Of a stretch of DNA of 49,304 nt, positions 41,889 to 49,304 are shown piece after piece (position 1 is the stretch's first letter; each line of letters begins with the position of its first letter). Under the pieces are notes generated by a model. It saw only the letters and a list, made by a program, of their open reading frames with translations, ran no database searches and was not told where the DNA came from. Origin of the DNA: Candidatus Hatepunaea meridiana (GTDB lineage Bacteria > Electryoneota > AABM5-125-24 > Hatepunaeales > Hatepunaeaceae); the NCBI GenBank assembly GCA_030765125.1, contig JAVCDD010000257.1, forward strand, positions 1 to 49,304. The letters are read 5' to 3'. The position numbers and the translations under genes were made by a program.

Positions 41889-43070
41889 ATGGCATACTTC
41901 ATACAACCTTCAGATTATAGTAGTGATCGCAGTGCATCCGACCGCGCCCGGCATCGTGAAAAGATCAGGGAAACGATTAAGGATAATATTGCCGATATTT
42001 TGTCCGATGAAGCTATCATCGGTAAATCCGGCGATAAGATAATTAAAGTTCCCATTCGCGGTGTGAAGGAATATCGCTTTGTTTACGGCGATAATACACC
42101 GGGCGCCGGTCAAGGCGATGGCGATACTCAACCGGGTGACGTTGTCGGTAAGGGCAGCGAAGACGGCAGTCCGATGGGTGGGAAAGCCGGTAATAAACCT
42201 GGCGAAGATTACTACGAAACCGAAATAACCCTCGAAGAACTAACCGATATACTATTCGAAGACCTCGAACTGCCTCATCTTGAGCGCAAGAAGTTCCGGG
42301 TGATAGAATCCACTCGATTATTGAAGCCAAAAGGAACCAAGAAAGTCGGCATACGTGCCCGTCTCGACAAGAAGAAGAGCGCTGTTCACCGGATCAAACG
42401 CAAACTCGCAAAGGAACGCTTCCTGAATGAAGAAGAGGAAAAAGATACGGACGGACGCTTTCCTTTCCACGAGGACGACCTGCGCTATAAGCGTTTGAAG
42501 GAGGACGTCAGGGAAGAATCCAATGCGGTTGTTGTCTGCATTATGGATACTTCCGGCTCGATGGACGCCACTAAGAAATTCCTGGCTCGCAGTTTCTATT
42601 TCTTGCTGTATCAGTTTGTCAAGATAAAATACCGCAATACTGAGCTGGTTTTCGTGGCTCATCATACAGATGCCAAGGAGGTCACTGAAGAGGAATTCTT
42701 TCACAAGGGTGAGTCCGGTGGGACGCTAATTTCATCCGGTTACAACAAAGCCCTCGAAATCATCCGCAGCCGTTATCATCCATCGGTATGGAATATCTAT
42801 GCTTTTCATTGTTCTGACGGTGACAACTGGAGTTCAGATAATGAAAAAGCAGTCAAAGCGGCAAGGGAGCTGGTCAAGGTCTGCAATCTTTTCGGTTACG
42901 GTGAGATTAAACCGGGACGGATCAGCAATTTTGAATCTTCAATGTTCAAGATTTTCGAACCGGTAAAGAGCGATAATTTTGCAATGGTCAAGATTACGCG
43001 TAAAAGTGAGATATGGACCGCTTTTAAATCGTTGATATCGGTTGAAAAAAGTAAGAAAGTAAGTAGGTAA
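41889..43070 (+). CDS. YeaH/YhbH family (DUF444) protein
   Basis: 393 residues from the ATG at 41889 (GGAG 7 nt upstream). Family hallmarks: the N-terminal DRARHREKIRETIKDNIADI, the Gly-rich loop (GDGDTQPGDVVGKGSEDG), DYYETEITLEELTDILFEDL, and a von Willebrand A-like domain with the MIDAS motif DTSGSMDATKKF near residue 219. In E. coli the homologue is produced with the PrkA-type kinase YeaG and with YcgB (SpoVR) under stress; its biochemical task is not settled. The longer frame from 41760 translates the repeat and is rejected. It is flanked on both sides by AAAGTAAG-armed palindromes. Confidence 0.92.
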   Translation: MAYFIQPSDYSSDRSASDRARHREKIRETIKDNIADILSDEAIIGKSGDKIIKVPIRGVKEYRFVYGDNTPGAGQGDGDTQPGDVVGKGSEDGSPMGGKAGNKPGEDYYETEITLEELTDILFEDLELPHLERKKFRVIESTRLLKPKGTKKVGIRARLDKKKSAVHRIKRKLAKERFLNEEEEKDTDGRFPFHEDDLRYKRLKEDVREESNAVVVCIMDTSGSMDATKKFLARSFYFLLYQFVKIKYRNTELVFVAHHTDAKEVTEEEFFHKGESGGTLISSGYNKALEIIRSRYHPSVWNIYAFHCSDGDNWSSDNEKAVKAARELVKVCNLFGYGEIKPGRISNFESSMFKIFEPVKSDNFAMVKITRKSEIWTAFKSLISVEKSKKVSR

Positions 43071-43170
43071 GAAAGTACTATGTGTGTGCTGTCAAGTGCC
43101 ATCACTTGACAGCACAATATTACTTCCATACTTTGATAATAGCATGCTCACTTTCTTACTTACTTACTTC
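43045..43170. repeat. Element with AAAGTAAG-type arms and a GTGCTGTCAAGTG hairpin core
   Basis: The left arm AAGTAAGAAAGTAAGTAGG starts within the last codons of yeaH. The core GTGCTGTCAAGTG-CCAT-CACTTGACAGCAC is a perfect 13-bp stem at 43086-43115. The right arm is CTTTCTTACTTACTTACTT. It has the same layout as 41688-41878. Two positions of the core stem differ, and both sides changed together. Confidence 0.85.
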
Positions 43171-43187
43171 TTCCCGGAGACATACAA

Positions 43188-44666
43188 ATGAACAACTATA
43201 CGATAAAAGACCTCGAAAAATGGGATATGCGCATCAAGGAATTGGTTGAATCCTTTGGATTGGATCCGTTTCCTCAAATTTTTGAACTGTGCGATCACCA
43301 TCAGATGATCGGATATATGGCGTATTCAGGGATGCCGTCGCGCTATCCGCATTGGTCGTTCGGCAAGCAGTATGAGAAACAGAAGACTCTGTACGACTAT
43401 GGTGTGGCTGGGCTTCCTTATGAGATGGTCATCAACTCAAATCCCTGCCTGGCATATCTGATGTCGGATAATACCTTGCTTCTTCAAGTGCTTACTATGG
43501 CGCATGTCTATGGTCATAACGATTTTTTCAGGAACAACTTTAATTTCAGGGATACTTATCCGGTGTATACGCTTGAGAAGTTCAAGGCTCATGCTGATCG
43601 CATAAGGAAATACTATGAAGATCCGCGTATTGGTTATAAGAAAATTGAACGGATTCTGGATGCGGCACATACGCTTTCGCTGAATTGTAGGCGTAATTTA
43701 GGCGGGGTGGATGCTCATGACTGTGAGCGGAGAGGTAATAATGCTGTTAACCACGGTGCGATGACGGTCGGAGGGAAGTGTGCTGTCAACAACGGTGTAT
43801 TGACAGCATCTTGTAGTAGCTGCAATGGGTTATCAACAGATGGGAGTAGGGTAGAGGTAGACGAAGAAGATGAAGCCAAACGCCCTGATACCGATCCATT
43901 GCTGTTCATTCGCGATCATAATAGTCAACTGAAGGAATGGGAGAGGGACTTGATGACCATCGTCCACGAGGAGTCGCTCTATTTCGTTCCCCAGATGGAA
44001 ACCAAGATTATGAACGAGGGATGGGCTGTGTATTGGCACAAGAAGATACTGGACACACTTGACCTGCCCCAAGATATGCGTATGGAGTTTATGATTAGGC
44101 ATAATCAGGTCGTTAGTCCTATACCTCGCGGACTAAATCCTTATCATTTAGGTTGGAAGATGTTTGAGGATATTGTCGAACGGTGGGACGAACCTTCATC
44201 GGAGGAAAGAGAGGAATTCAAACGTCCTGGTGGTGAAGGAATACAGAAGATATTTCAAGTTCGCGAAACAGATCGCGATGAAGGCTTTATCAGGCAGTAC
44301 CTAACCCGGGAATTGATGATAGAAATGGATTTATACCAGCACGAGCAGGCGGGAAGTGACAGGGTGGTTACCAAGGTATCTTCCAATGAGGATTGGAAAG
44401 ATGTAAGGAACACTATAATCCGCAACATCGGGATGAACTCCATTCCGGTTATCACCGTTCAGGATGGTAATTACAGCGGGTTGGGTAAGCTCTTGTTAAA
44501 GCACGAGGTGGAAGGTCGTGAGCTGGACAGGGAATATGCTGAACGGACTCTCGGATATATAAGACGCCTCTGGCGTCAACCGGTAATCCTTGAAACGCAA
44601 ATCAATTCAAAGGAGGTCCACATAATTTGTGAAGAAGAAGGTAAGTTTGAGGTCAAGGAAATTTGA
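43188..44666 (+). CDS. SpoVR family protein
   Basis: 492 residues; GGAG 8 nt before the ATG. Conserved SpoVR blocks: DPFPQIFELCDHHQMIGYMA, GMPSRYPHWSFGKQYEKQKT, YGVAGLPYEMVINSNPCLAY, VYGHNDFFRNNFNF, MNEGWAVYWHKKI and YHLGWKMFEDIVERWD. Known as a sporulation or stress protein found with PrkA and YeaH; activity unknown. Between residues about 167 and 225 there is an extra Cys/Asn/Gly-rich linker (NAVNHGAMTV and CAVNNGVLTA). It is encoded by a duplicated palindrome related to the intergenic cores on either side of yeaH. The rest of the protein appears intact. Confidence 0.93.
   Translation: MNNYTIKDLEKWDMRIKELVESFGLDPFPQIFELCDHHQMIGYMAYSGMPSRYPHWSFGKQYEKQKTLYDYGVAGLPYEMVINSNPCLAYLMSDNTLLLQVLTMAHVYGHNDFFRNNFNFRDTYPVYTLEKFKAHADRIRKYYEDPRIGYKKIERILDAAHTLSLNCRRNLGGVDAHDCERRGNNAVNHGAMTVGGKCAVNNGVLTASCSSCNGLSTDGSRVEVDEEDEAKRPDTDPLLFIRDHNSQLKEWERDLMTIVHEESLYFVPQMETKIMNEGWAVYWHKKILDTLDLPQDMRMEFMIRHNQVVSPIPRGLNPYHLGWKMFEDIVERWDEPSSEEREEFKRPGGEGIQKIFQVRETDRDEGFIRQYLTRELMIEMDLYQHEQAGSDRVVTKVSSNEDWKDVRNTIIRNIGMNSIPVITVQDGNYSGLGKLLLKHEVEGRELDREYAERTLGYIRRLWRQPVILETQINSKEVHIICEEEGKFEVKEI
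43743..43808 (+). repeat. In-frame palindrome with duplication inside spoVR
   Basis: TGCTGTCAA (43781-43789) and TTGACAGCA (43800-43808) form a 9-bp stem identical to the outer stem of the 43086-43115 core. A degenerate direct copy (TGCTGTTAACCACGGTGCGA) lies 38 nt upstream. Both are translated in frame (AVNHGAMT and AVNNGVLT). Confidence 0.75.
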
Positions 44667-44736
44667 TGTTGGTGTTGTTTAGCTTTTGAAAATTGCTTAC
44701 ATTTTTATCAGTCGATAAGTACGAAAGTGTGAAAGA

Positions 44737-44782
44737 GGCTCAAGGGTTGGGTAGACACTCATGTCTGTTCCTGAGCGTTTTT
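44737..44782 (+). terminator. Possible terminator after spoVR
   Basis: The outer stem GGCTCA/TGAGC encloses AGACA-ctca-TGTCT. TTTTT follows at 44778-44782, about 70 nt past the spoVR stop. The stem is imperfect, so confidence is moderate. The inner part belongs to the GACACTC-TGTC palindromes. Confidence 0.45.
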
Positions 44783-44805
44783 AGATTCAACTAACAAAGA
44801 AGGCA

Positions 44806-46758
44806 TTAATTTATTGTAATTTCGTTTTCTGATAAAACATTATTAACTTCAATCTTCTTTTTACGAAGTTCTTCAAGTTTACTTTGAAGTTTTTTTGCAT
44901 TAGAACCGTATAAATCAGAATCAGAAGGTTGTCTACCGTAACGAGAAGTTAGGTCATCGATATCTGATTGTAGTTCTTTTCTCTGTAAATCAAGAACTTT
45001 GATTTTAGCGGAAGGATCTTTTTTTTCTGTAAGAAATATTAGGGGAATCCCTCCAAGAAGTAAGTTAAATCCACCGATATAATGTAGTCCATTTTCCTTA
45101 TAATCATCATTTTGGTTAGAAATAATAAAAGATGCAAATCCTGCTGCAAGTCCACCGACTTGAATACATTTCTCCAATACACTTCGATTTCCCTTTGTTT
45201 TATTTAATTCTTTCCGCTTCTTTCCGATGTCATTAATAAGCGTTTCTGAAAGCGATAGAACTTGTGCAAATTGTCTTTTAATATCTAACGGATCTATTGT
45301 ATCAATTACCTTGATATTAACATTAGTTACGTTTTCTAAACCTGTTTCATCTATTACTCGGAACTCAATAATAACCTGTTTTTCGTTTTTATCTGTGTAT
45401 GTGTGTTCAGGTTTCCAAGAAAATTTTCCAGTTCGTATGTCAAGTGTTGCACTGTTGGGTTTTATACCTTTAAACACATAATTCAATACTCCACCGTCTT
45501 GATCGGTGGCATGGATTGAAAATGAGAGTGTATCCCCTTCTTTGATTTCCATAGGTTTAATAGATTCAAATTCAGGAGGGTGTTTTTCACCTCCCACAAT
45601 AATATTGATATCTTCAAAACTTTTTTCACCAGTTTCATCGGTCACAATAAAACGTACTTGACCTCCTTTTGTTATTTCTTCATTTGATCCAGGTGTCCAT
45701 GTAAATTCAGCACTATTCTTGTATGTTTTATCACGAACAAAGGGTGTTGATTTTGATTTATATGTAAAAGTTAACAAGTCGTTATCTTTATCTGTTGCTT
45801 CGACAATTATTCTAAGTTCTCTATCTACGGTTGCGCTTTTGGTTCCAATAGATTTCAAAATTGGTGCATGTTCAATATCTTTAACTTTAATTGTCATAAT
45901 CTTTGTATCTTCATTCCCGTTTTCATCACGCACCGTGAAACTGAATGTTTTGGTTTTACCGGCCTGATTCATATTTGGAGTCCATAGAAACAATCCGGTT
46001 TCTGCGTTGAGTGATGCTTCATCAGTTAAATCTGAGCAACTAAAAGTAAGATTTTCATATAGATTACTATTTCTTACTTGAAGCTGATACTCGAATTTTT
46101 CTTCTTCATCTATAGTTATTTTACTGATATCTGATAAAACCGGATTGTAATCCACTTCACTTACAACAATTGTAATGAGTTTTTCATCGGTTTTTTTATT
46201 TGAATCGCTTACTATGAATGTTAACAGATGTTTTCCTTCTTGTCCAACAGTTGGAGTCCACGTAAATACTCCCGTTGTTGCATTAAGCGTGGCGTCTTTA
46301 GGAGGATTTGGACAGCTGAATATCACAATATCACCATCTTCATCGGTTGCCTTAAGAGTAAAACTAAGTTCCTTATCAATATCAATTACCTTGTTTCCGA
46401 TTTCGGAAAAAACTGGATTATGCAAAACGGGATTAACGGTAACTTTGAAATCAATACTGTTAGTATGTCCTTCAGCATCATTAACGGTAAAAGTGATTAT
46501 AAAATCCCCAATTTGACTTTTATTAGGTGTCCACGAAAATCTCCCTGTTTTTTGATTAAGTTCTGCTCCTTCAGGAAGATTGAGTGAGCTGAAGGTAATT
46601 GTTTCAATATCAGCATCATCAACGATTATAGTATATTCAAAAAGTTGATCTGTTAAGATGCTCTTGTTTTCAATTGATCTAATCGTTGGATCATCTTGAG
46701 CAAGAGACAGTGACGATAAGCATAATAATGTGATCAGGAATACAATATTTAATTTCAT
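44806..46758 (-). CDS. Secreted protein with five Ig-like (He_PIG/cadherin-like) repeats and a C-terminal membrane/coiled part
   Basis: 650 residues from the ATG at 46758 (AAGGAGA about 9 nt upstream; a longer frame to 46806 lacks a ribosome site). After the signal peptide (IVFLITLLCLSSLSLAQ) come at least five repeats of about 95 residues. Their shared pattern is 'PEGAELNQKTGRFSWTPNKS ... FIITFTVNDAEG', the putative-Ig form common in surface adhesins. After residue about 500 there is a helical segment (QVLSLSETLINDIGKKRKEL), a hydrophobic pair (GGLAAGFASFIISN; YIGGFNLLLGGIPLIFL) and a coiled-coil end (LDLQRKELQSDIDDL). No PNPFN tail is present, so unlike its neighbours it may stay membrane-anchored. 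No enzyme motif was seen. Confidence 0.82.
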   Translation of the reverse strand: MKLNIVFLITLLCLSSLSLAQDDPTIRSIENKSILTDQLFEYTIIVDDADIETITFSSLNLPEGAELNQKTGRFSWTPNKSQIGDFIITFTVNDAEGHTNSIDFKVTVNPVLHNPVFSEIGNKVIDIDKELSFTLKATDEDGDIVIFSCPNPPKDATLNATTGVFTWTPTVGQEGKHLLTFIVSDSNKKTDEKLITIVVSEVDYNPVLSDISKITIDEEEKFEYQLQVRNSNLYENLTFSCSDLTDEASLNAETGLFLWTPNMNQAGKTKTFSFTVRDENGNEDTKIMTIKVKDIEHAPILKSIGTKSATVDRELRIIVEATDKDNDLLTFTYKSKSTPFVRDKTYKNSAEFTWTPGSNEEITKGGQVRFIVTDETGEKSFEDINIIVGGEKHPPEFESIKPMEIKEGDTLSFSIHATDQDGGVLNYVFKGIKPNSATLDIRTGKFSWKPEHTYTDKNEKQVIIEFRVIDETGLENVTNVNIKVIDTIDPLDIKRQFAQVLSLSETLINDIGKKRKELNKTKGNRSVLEKCIQVGGLAAGFASFIISNQNDDYKENGLHYIGGFNLLLGGIPLIFLTEKKDPSAKIKVLDLQRKELQSDIDDLTSRYGRQPSDSDLYGSNAKKLQSKLEELRKKKIEVNNVLSENEITIN

Positions 46759-47011
46759 TTTACTATTCTCCTTTTCTATTGTAAATTTGGGTTTACATCC
46801 TAACATTGTTGTATAGTAATATGATATCTTTGAATATGCAAGTTATAATATTCTCAAAAGCATATTTTTTAATAATACACATATGATTGAAAATCGAATT
46901 TTTTAGGAGATTTTGACTTTACTTGGATAATTTGAATTAAATATATTGCTTCCTTATTGTTTTATAGAGTTCTATCGCTTATAATGGATTATAAATTAGA
47001 AGGTATCAATA

Positions 47012-48697
47012 ATGCAAATAACGTTAGCCCAAATGAACCCTGTTGTCGGGGATATTGACGGCAATATTAATAAACTTAAGAATGTAATTGATGGTATTAA
47101 ACCAGGTGCGACTGATTTAGTGGTATTTCCGGAAATGTACCTTTGCGGCTACCCACCACGCGACCTGCTTAATCTTCCATGGTTTATCGATCGTCTCGAA
47201 GAAAGTCTTGATCGAATTAAGGAAATATCATTTGACAGACCGGATCTTGGGATATTGTTCGGCACGGTGAGGCATAGTGGTAAAGTAACCGGAAAAGGTC
47301 TGTTTAATTCCGCATTACTTATCGAAAACGGTAAGCTTTTATTTGAACAGCATAAACAACTTTTACCCACCTATGATGTATTCGATGAGCAACGTTATTT
47401 TGATGTTAGTCATAGCAGTCAAGTATATAACTACCGAGGTGTTAAACTCGGAATATCAATTTGTGAAGACGCATGGAATGATCCTGATTTTGAAGAAAAG
47501 TTGCGTCAGGTGTTAACACCTGACGCAACGCCGATTTATGATCGTAATCCGATTGCGATGCTTGCCCACAATAATGCTGAACTGCTGATAAACATCTCAG
47601 CTTCCCCTTATCATTTACATAAAGACCAGATTCGCAATGAAAGATACGCTCACCACTCCCGACGATGGGGTGTGCCGTTAATCTTTGTCGGTCAGGTTGG
47701 AGCTAACGATGATCTGATCTTCGACGGACGCAGTATGGCGTTTGATAAACAGGGGCGTATATTTGCGATAGCCAAAGCGTTTGAAGAAGACGTTATTACC
47801 ATTGACAGCGCTCAAACCGGTTCCGATGATGAATATACAGGTTTACCGGATATGGAGGCTTTACGGCGGGCTTTGGTTTTGGGTATTCAAGATTACTTCC
47901 GCAAGTGTGGTTTCAAGACTGCCATAATTGGATTGTCAGGTGGGATTGATTCAGCGTTGACGACTTGTCTGGCGGTTGACGCTATCGGCAGTGAAAACGT
48001 ACGCGTTATTACTATGCCTTCGCAATTTTCTTCAACTGGATCGGTTGATGATTCGCTGCAATTAGCTAGGAATCTGGGCATCCAGTGTGATATTATCCCG
48101 ATTTCTGACATATTCGACCAGTATGTCACTTCATTAAAGATGCCTTTTGAGGGATTATCCAGCGATGTTACAGAGGAAAATATCCAGGCACGGATACGCG
48201 GCAATTTGCTGATGGCTTATGCAAACAAATACGGTGGAATTGTACTTGCTACGGGCAACAAGAGCGAGTTGGCGATGGGGTATTGCACGTTGTACGGTGA
48301 TATGAGTGGGGGACTGGCTGTCATCAGCGATCTGCCGAAGATGATTGTTTACGAGTTGTCACGCTGGTATAATGATCCCAATTTCCAATCCTCTGAAATT
48401 ATCCCGCAAGCAATCCTGGATAAAGCGCCATCTGCTGAACTGCGTTCTGACCAAAAGGATGAAGATTCCCTACCGCCTTATCCAATCCTGGATGAAATTC
48501 TTGAGATGTATTTGGAGAAGCGTCTGTCACCCCAACAGATCGTATCTAGTGGCTTCGACAGCGAAACCGTCAATCAGGTGATCCGGACTGTTGATCTCAA
48601 TGAATACAAACGATTGCAAGCTGCTCCCGGTTTACGCGTTACAACCAAAGCCTTCGGCACCGGTTGGCGGATGCCGATTGCTTCTAAAAGAAGTTAG
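47012..48697 (+). CDS. nadE: Glutamine-dependent NAD+ synthetase
   Basis: 561 residues with two domains. The N-terminal nitrilase-like glutaminase has the catalytic triad Glu41 (VVFPEMYLCGYPPRD), Lys115 (EQHKQLLPTYDVFDEQRYF) and Cys151 (GISICEDAWND). The C-terminal synthetase has the ATP P-loop LSGGIDSALT near 307 and the conserved ATGNKSELAMGYCTLYGDMSG. It amidates deamido-NAD using glutamine nitrogen, the last step of NAD synthesis in the cytoplasm. Residues 164-173 (LRQVLTPDAT) are encoded by a perfect 30-nt palindrome and look like an insertion between the Cys block and YDRNPIAMLA. It lies outside all catalytic motifs, so the enzyme is probably active. Confidence 0.95.
   Translation: MQITLAQMNPVVGDIDGNINKLKNVIDGIKPGATDLVVFPEMYLCGYPPRDLLNLPWFIDRLEESLDRIKEISFDRPDLGILFGTVRHSGKVTGKGLFNSALLIENGKLLFEQHKQLLPTYDVFDEQRYFDVSHSSQVYNYRGVKLGISICEDAWNDPDFEEKLRQVLTPDATPIYDRNPIAMLAHNNAELLINISASPYHLHKDQIRNERYAHHSRRWGVPLIFVGQVGANDDLIFDGRSMAFDKQGRIFAIAKAFEEDVITIDSAQTGSDDEYTGLPDMEALRRALVLGIQDYFRKCGFKTAIIGLSGGIDSALTTCLAVDAIGSENVRVITMPSQFSSTGSVDDSLQLARNLGIQCDIIPISDIFDQYVTSLKMPFEGLSSDVTEENIQARIRGNLLMAYANKYGGIVLATGNKSELAMGYCTLYGDMSGGLAVISDLPKMIVYELSRWYNDPNFQSSEIIPQAILDKAPSAELRSDQKDEDSLPPYPILDEILEMYLEKRLSPQQIVSSGFDSETVNQVIRTVDLNEYKRLQAAPGLRVTTKAFGTGWRMPIASKRS
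47500..47529 (+). repeat. In-frame 30-nt palindrome inside nadE
   Basis: GTTGCGTCAGGTG-TTAA-CACCTGACGCAAC is perfectly self-complementary. It contains the core GTCAGGTG-N4-CACCTGAC also found at 41751-41778. It adds ten codons (164-173) with no frame change. Confidence 0.85.
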
Positions 48698-48699
48698 CA

Positions 48700-48780
48700 A
48701 GTAAGAAAGTGCGAAAGTATGAAAGCGCATTCATTACTCCGACACCAGGATACTACGACACTACGACATTACGACACCCC
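48700..48780. repeat. Two short tandem arrays: AAAGTAAG-type and CTACGACA-type
   Basis: AAGTAAGA, AAGTGCGA, AAGTATGA units come directly after nadE, followed by CTACGACA, CTACGACA, TTACGACA. These are the same units as at 41688-43170 and, loosely, at 8043-8108. It is the convergent gap between nadE and the VOC gene. Confidence 0.7.
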
Positions 48781-48782
48781 AA

Positions 48783-49142
48783 TCACTTACCACACCAGAG
48801 CCCTACATTATTACCGGCAAGATCGCGGAATAGTGCATAGAATCCGTAATTTCCTCCGATGTCTGTTTTCTGTCGGATGATAACTCCACCATGCCTGGTT
48901 ATTTTTTCTAACATAGCGGGTATATCCTCAACCTTGATGTAGAAAGTCGCTGCCGGATTGGTAATTGGCGCTCCGGCGGTTGTAAAACCACCTGAGTTTC
49001 CAGCGGTATCCTTCCAGGAAAGATAACCTGCATCTTGAGGTGACGTATTCCAACCGAATAGATCACCATAAAACTTAGCGCTTTCCGCCAGATCGCGAGC
49101 GAATATCTCGTTATGGCAGATGCTGCCAATAGGTGTACTCAT
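48783..49142 (-). CDS. VOC-superfamily (glyoxalase-like) protein
   Basis: 119 residues, one VOC unit (two beta-alpha-beta-beta-beta modules). It has CHNEIFARDLAESAKFYGDL at the start, LFGWNTSP, FYIKVEDIPAMLEKITRHGG in the middle and FYALFRDLAGNNVGLW at the end. These are typical of the glyoxalase/bleomycin-resistance/dioxygenase fold. The usual metal ligands are His near the start (His10 region) and Glu near the C-terminus. The Glu position appears as Gly-Leu-Trp here, so metal catalysis is doubtful. AAGGAG lies 7 nt before the ATG. The specific role is unknown. Confidence 0.85.
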   Translation of the reverse strand: MSTPIGSICHNEIFARDLAESAKFYGDLFGWNTSPQDAGYLSWKDTAGNSGGFTTAGAPITNPAATFYIKVEDIPAMLEKITRHGGVIIRQKTDIGGNYGFYALFRDLAGNNVGLWCGK

Positions 49143-49211
49143 TGTAAACTCCTTTCAAATTGTATTTCTTTTTTTCGGTTATGCCTTTAGCTCAGCAATG
49201 TATAAACTTAA

Positions 49212-49278
49212 TAACACTGGAGTAGCGAAGCTTGCTGCGCGTCCACTTAATAATACCAGAGTAGCGCAGCTTGCTGCG
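49212..49278. repeat. Two direct copies of a 28-nt AGTAGCG-AGCTTGCTGCG repeat
   Basis: Copies at 49212-49239 and 49251-49278 match at most positions and end in AGCTTGCTGCG. The second has a perfect 6-bp stem CGCAGC-tt-GCTGCG. The array may continue past the window edge. Confidence 0.75.
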
Positions 49279-49304
49279 TTCTTGCACGGTGGCGCATGCG
49301 TGTC

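Overview
The window reads as a chromosomal segment of a Gram-negative (diderm) bacterium. The signs are TonB-ExbB-ExbD, DsbD, an Mce/Mla-type lipid transporter, outer-membrane barrels, lipoproteins, and many secreted proteins whose C-termini carry the 'YPNPFN ... G.Y..R......K....' sorting domain of type IX-like secretion. That cargo style (FG-GAP, LVIVD, right-handed beta-helix and Ig-like repeats with PNPFN tails) is typical of FCB-superphylum candidate lineages such as Marinimicrobia, Cloacimonadota, KSB1 or Zixibacteria. I cannot name the phylum from this sequence alone. No rRNA, tRNA, IS transposase, phage gene or CRISPR array was found.

Layout. 1-3091: a decaying FG-GAP/choice-of-anchor gene with an in-frame stop and a palindromic insertion, next to a stub of an aminotransferase gene. 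3092-8197: two paralogous secreted C45-like Ntn hydrolases on either side of an AT-rich two-gene island (nucleotidyltransferase plus 2H phosphoesterase). 8604-14829 (minus strand): an envelope energy and redox block, exbB-exbD-exbD-tonB-tonB-dsbD-trx-tlpA. 15052-16668: a CtpA-type S41 protease. 17064-18893: a secreted beta-helix protein with a clear terminator. 19172-22990: an ABC importer of the NitT/TauT class with its own outer-membrane protein. 23631-31282 (plus strand): an Mla/Mce lipid-transport cluster (MlaD, PqiC-like lipoprotein, an unrecognised barrel-like protein, STAS-MlaE, MlaF), split between MlaE and MlaF by an HNH-like gene and an LVIVD secreted protein. 31499-39252 (minus strand): four sorting-domain secreted proteins in two translationally coupled pairs. 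39754-44666: the prkA-yeaH-spoVR stress module. 44806-46758: a secreted Ig-repeat protein. 47012-48697: nadE. 48783-49142: a VOC protein.

The most unusual feature is the non-coding layer. Almost every intergenic gap holds long palindromes. One class is built from short tandem units of 7-9 nt whose reverse complement, again in tandem, forms the other arm; the unit differs from locus to locus. A second class shares an outer arm (TTCAGAGT-like) while its inner core changes on both sides together. A third class, with core GTCAGGTG-N4-CACCTGAC, sits between genes near prkA/yeaH/spoVR and also lies in frame inside nadE, with a related copy inside spoVR. The third class behaves like the Rickettsia palindromic elements that insert into protein genes. 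I consider this repeat layer and the nucleotidyltransferase/2H-phosphoesterase pair the best candidates for undescribed biology here. All functional calls are made from motifs and context by eye; no database search was run.
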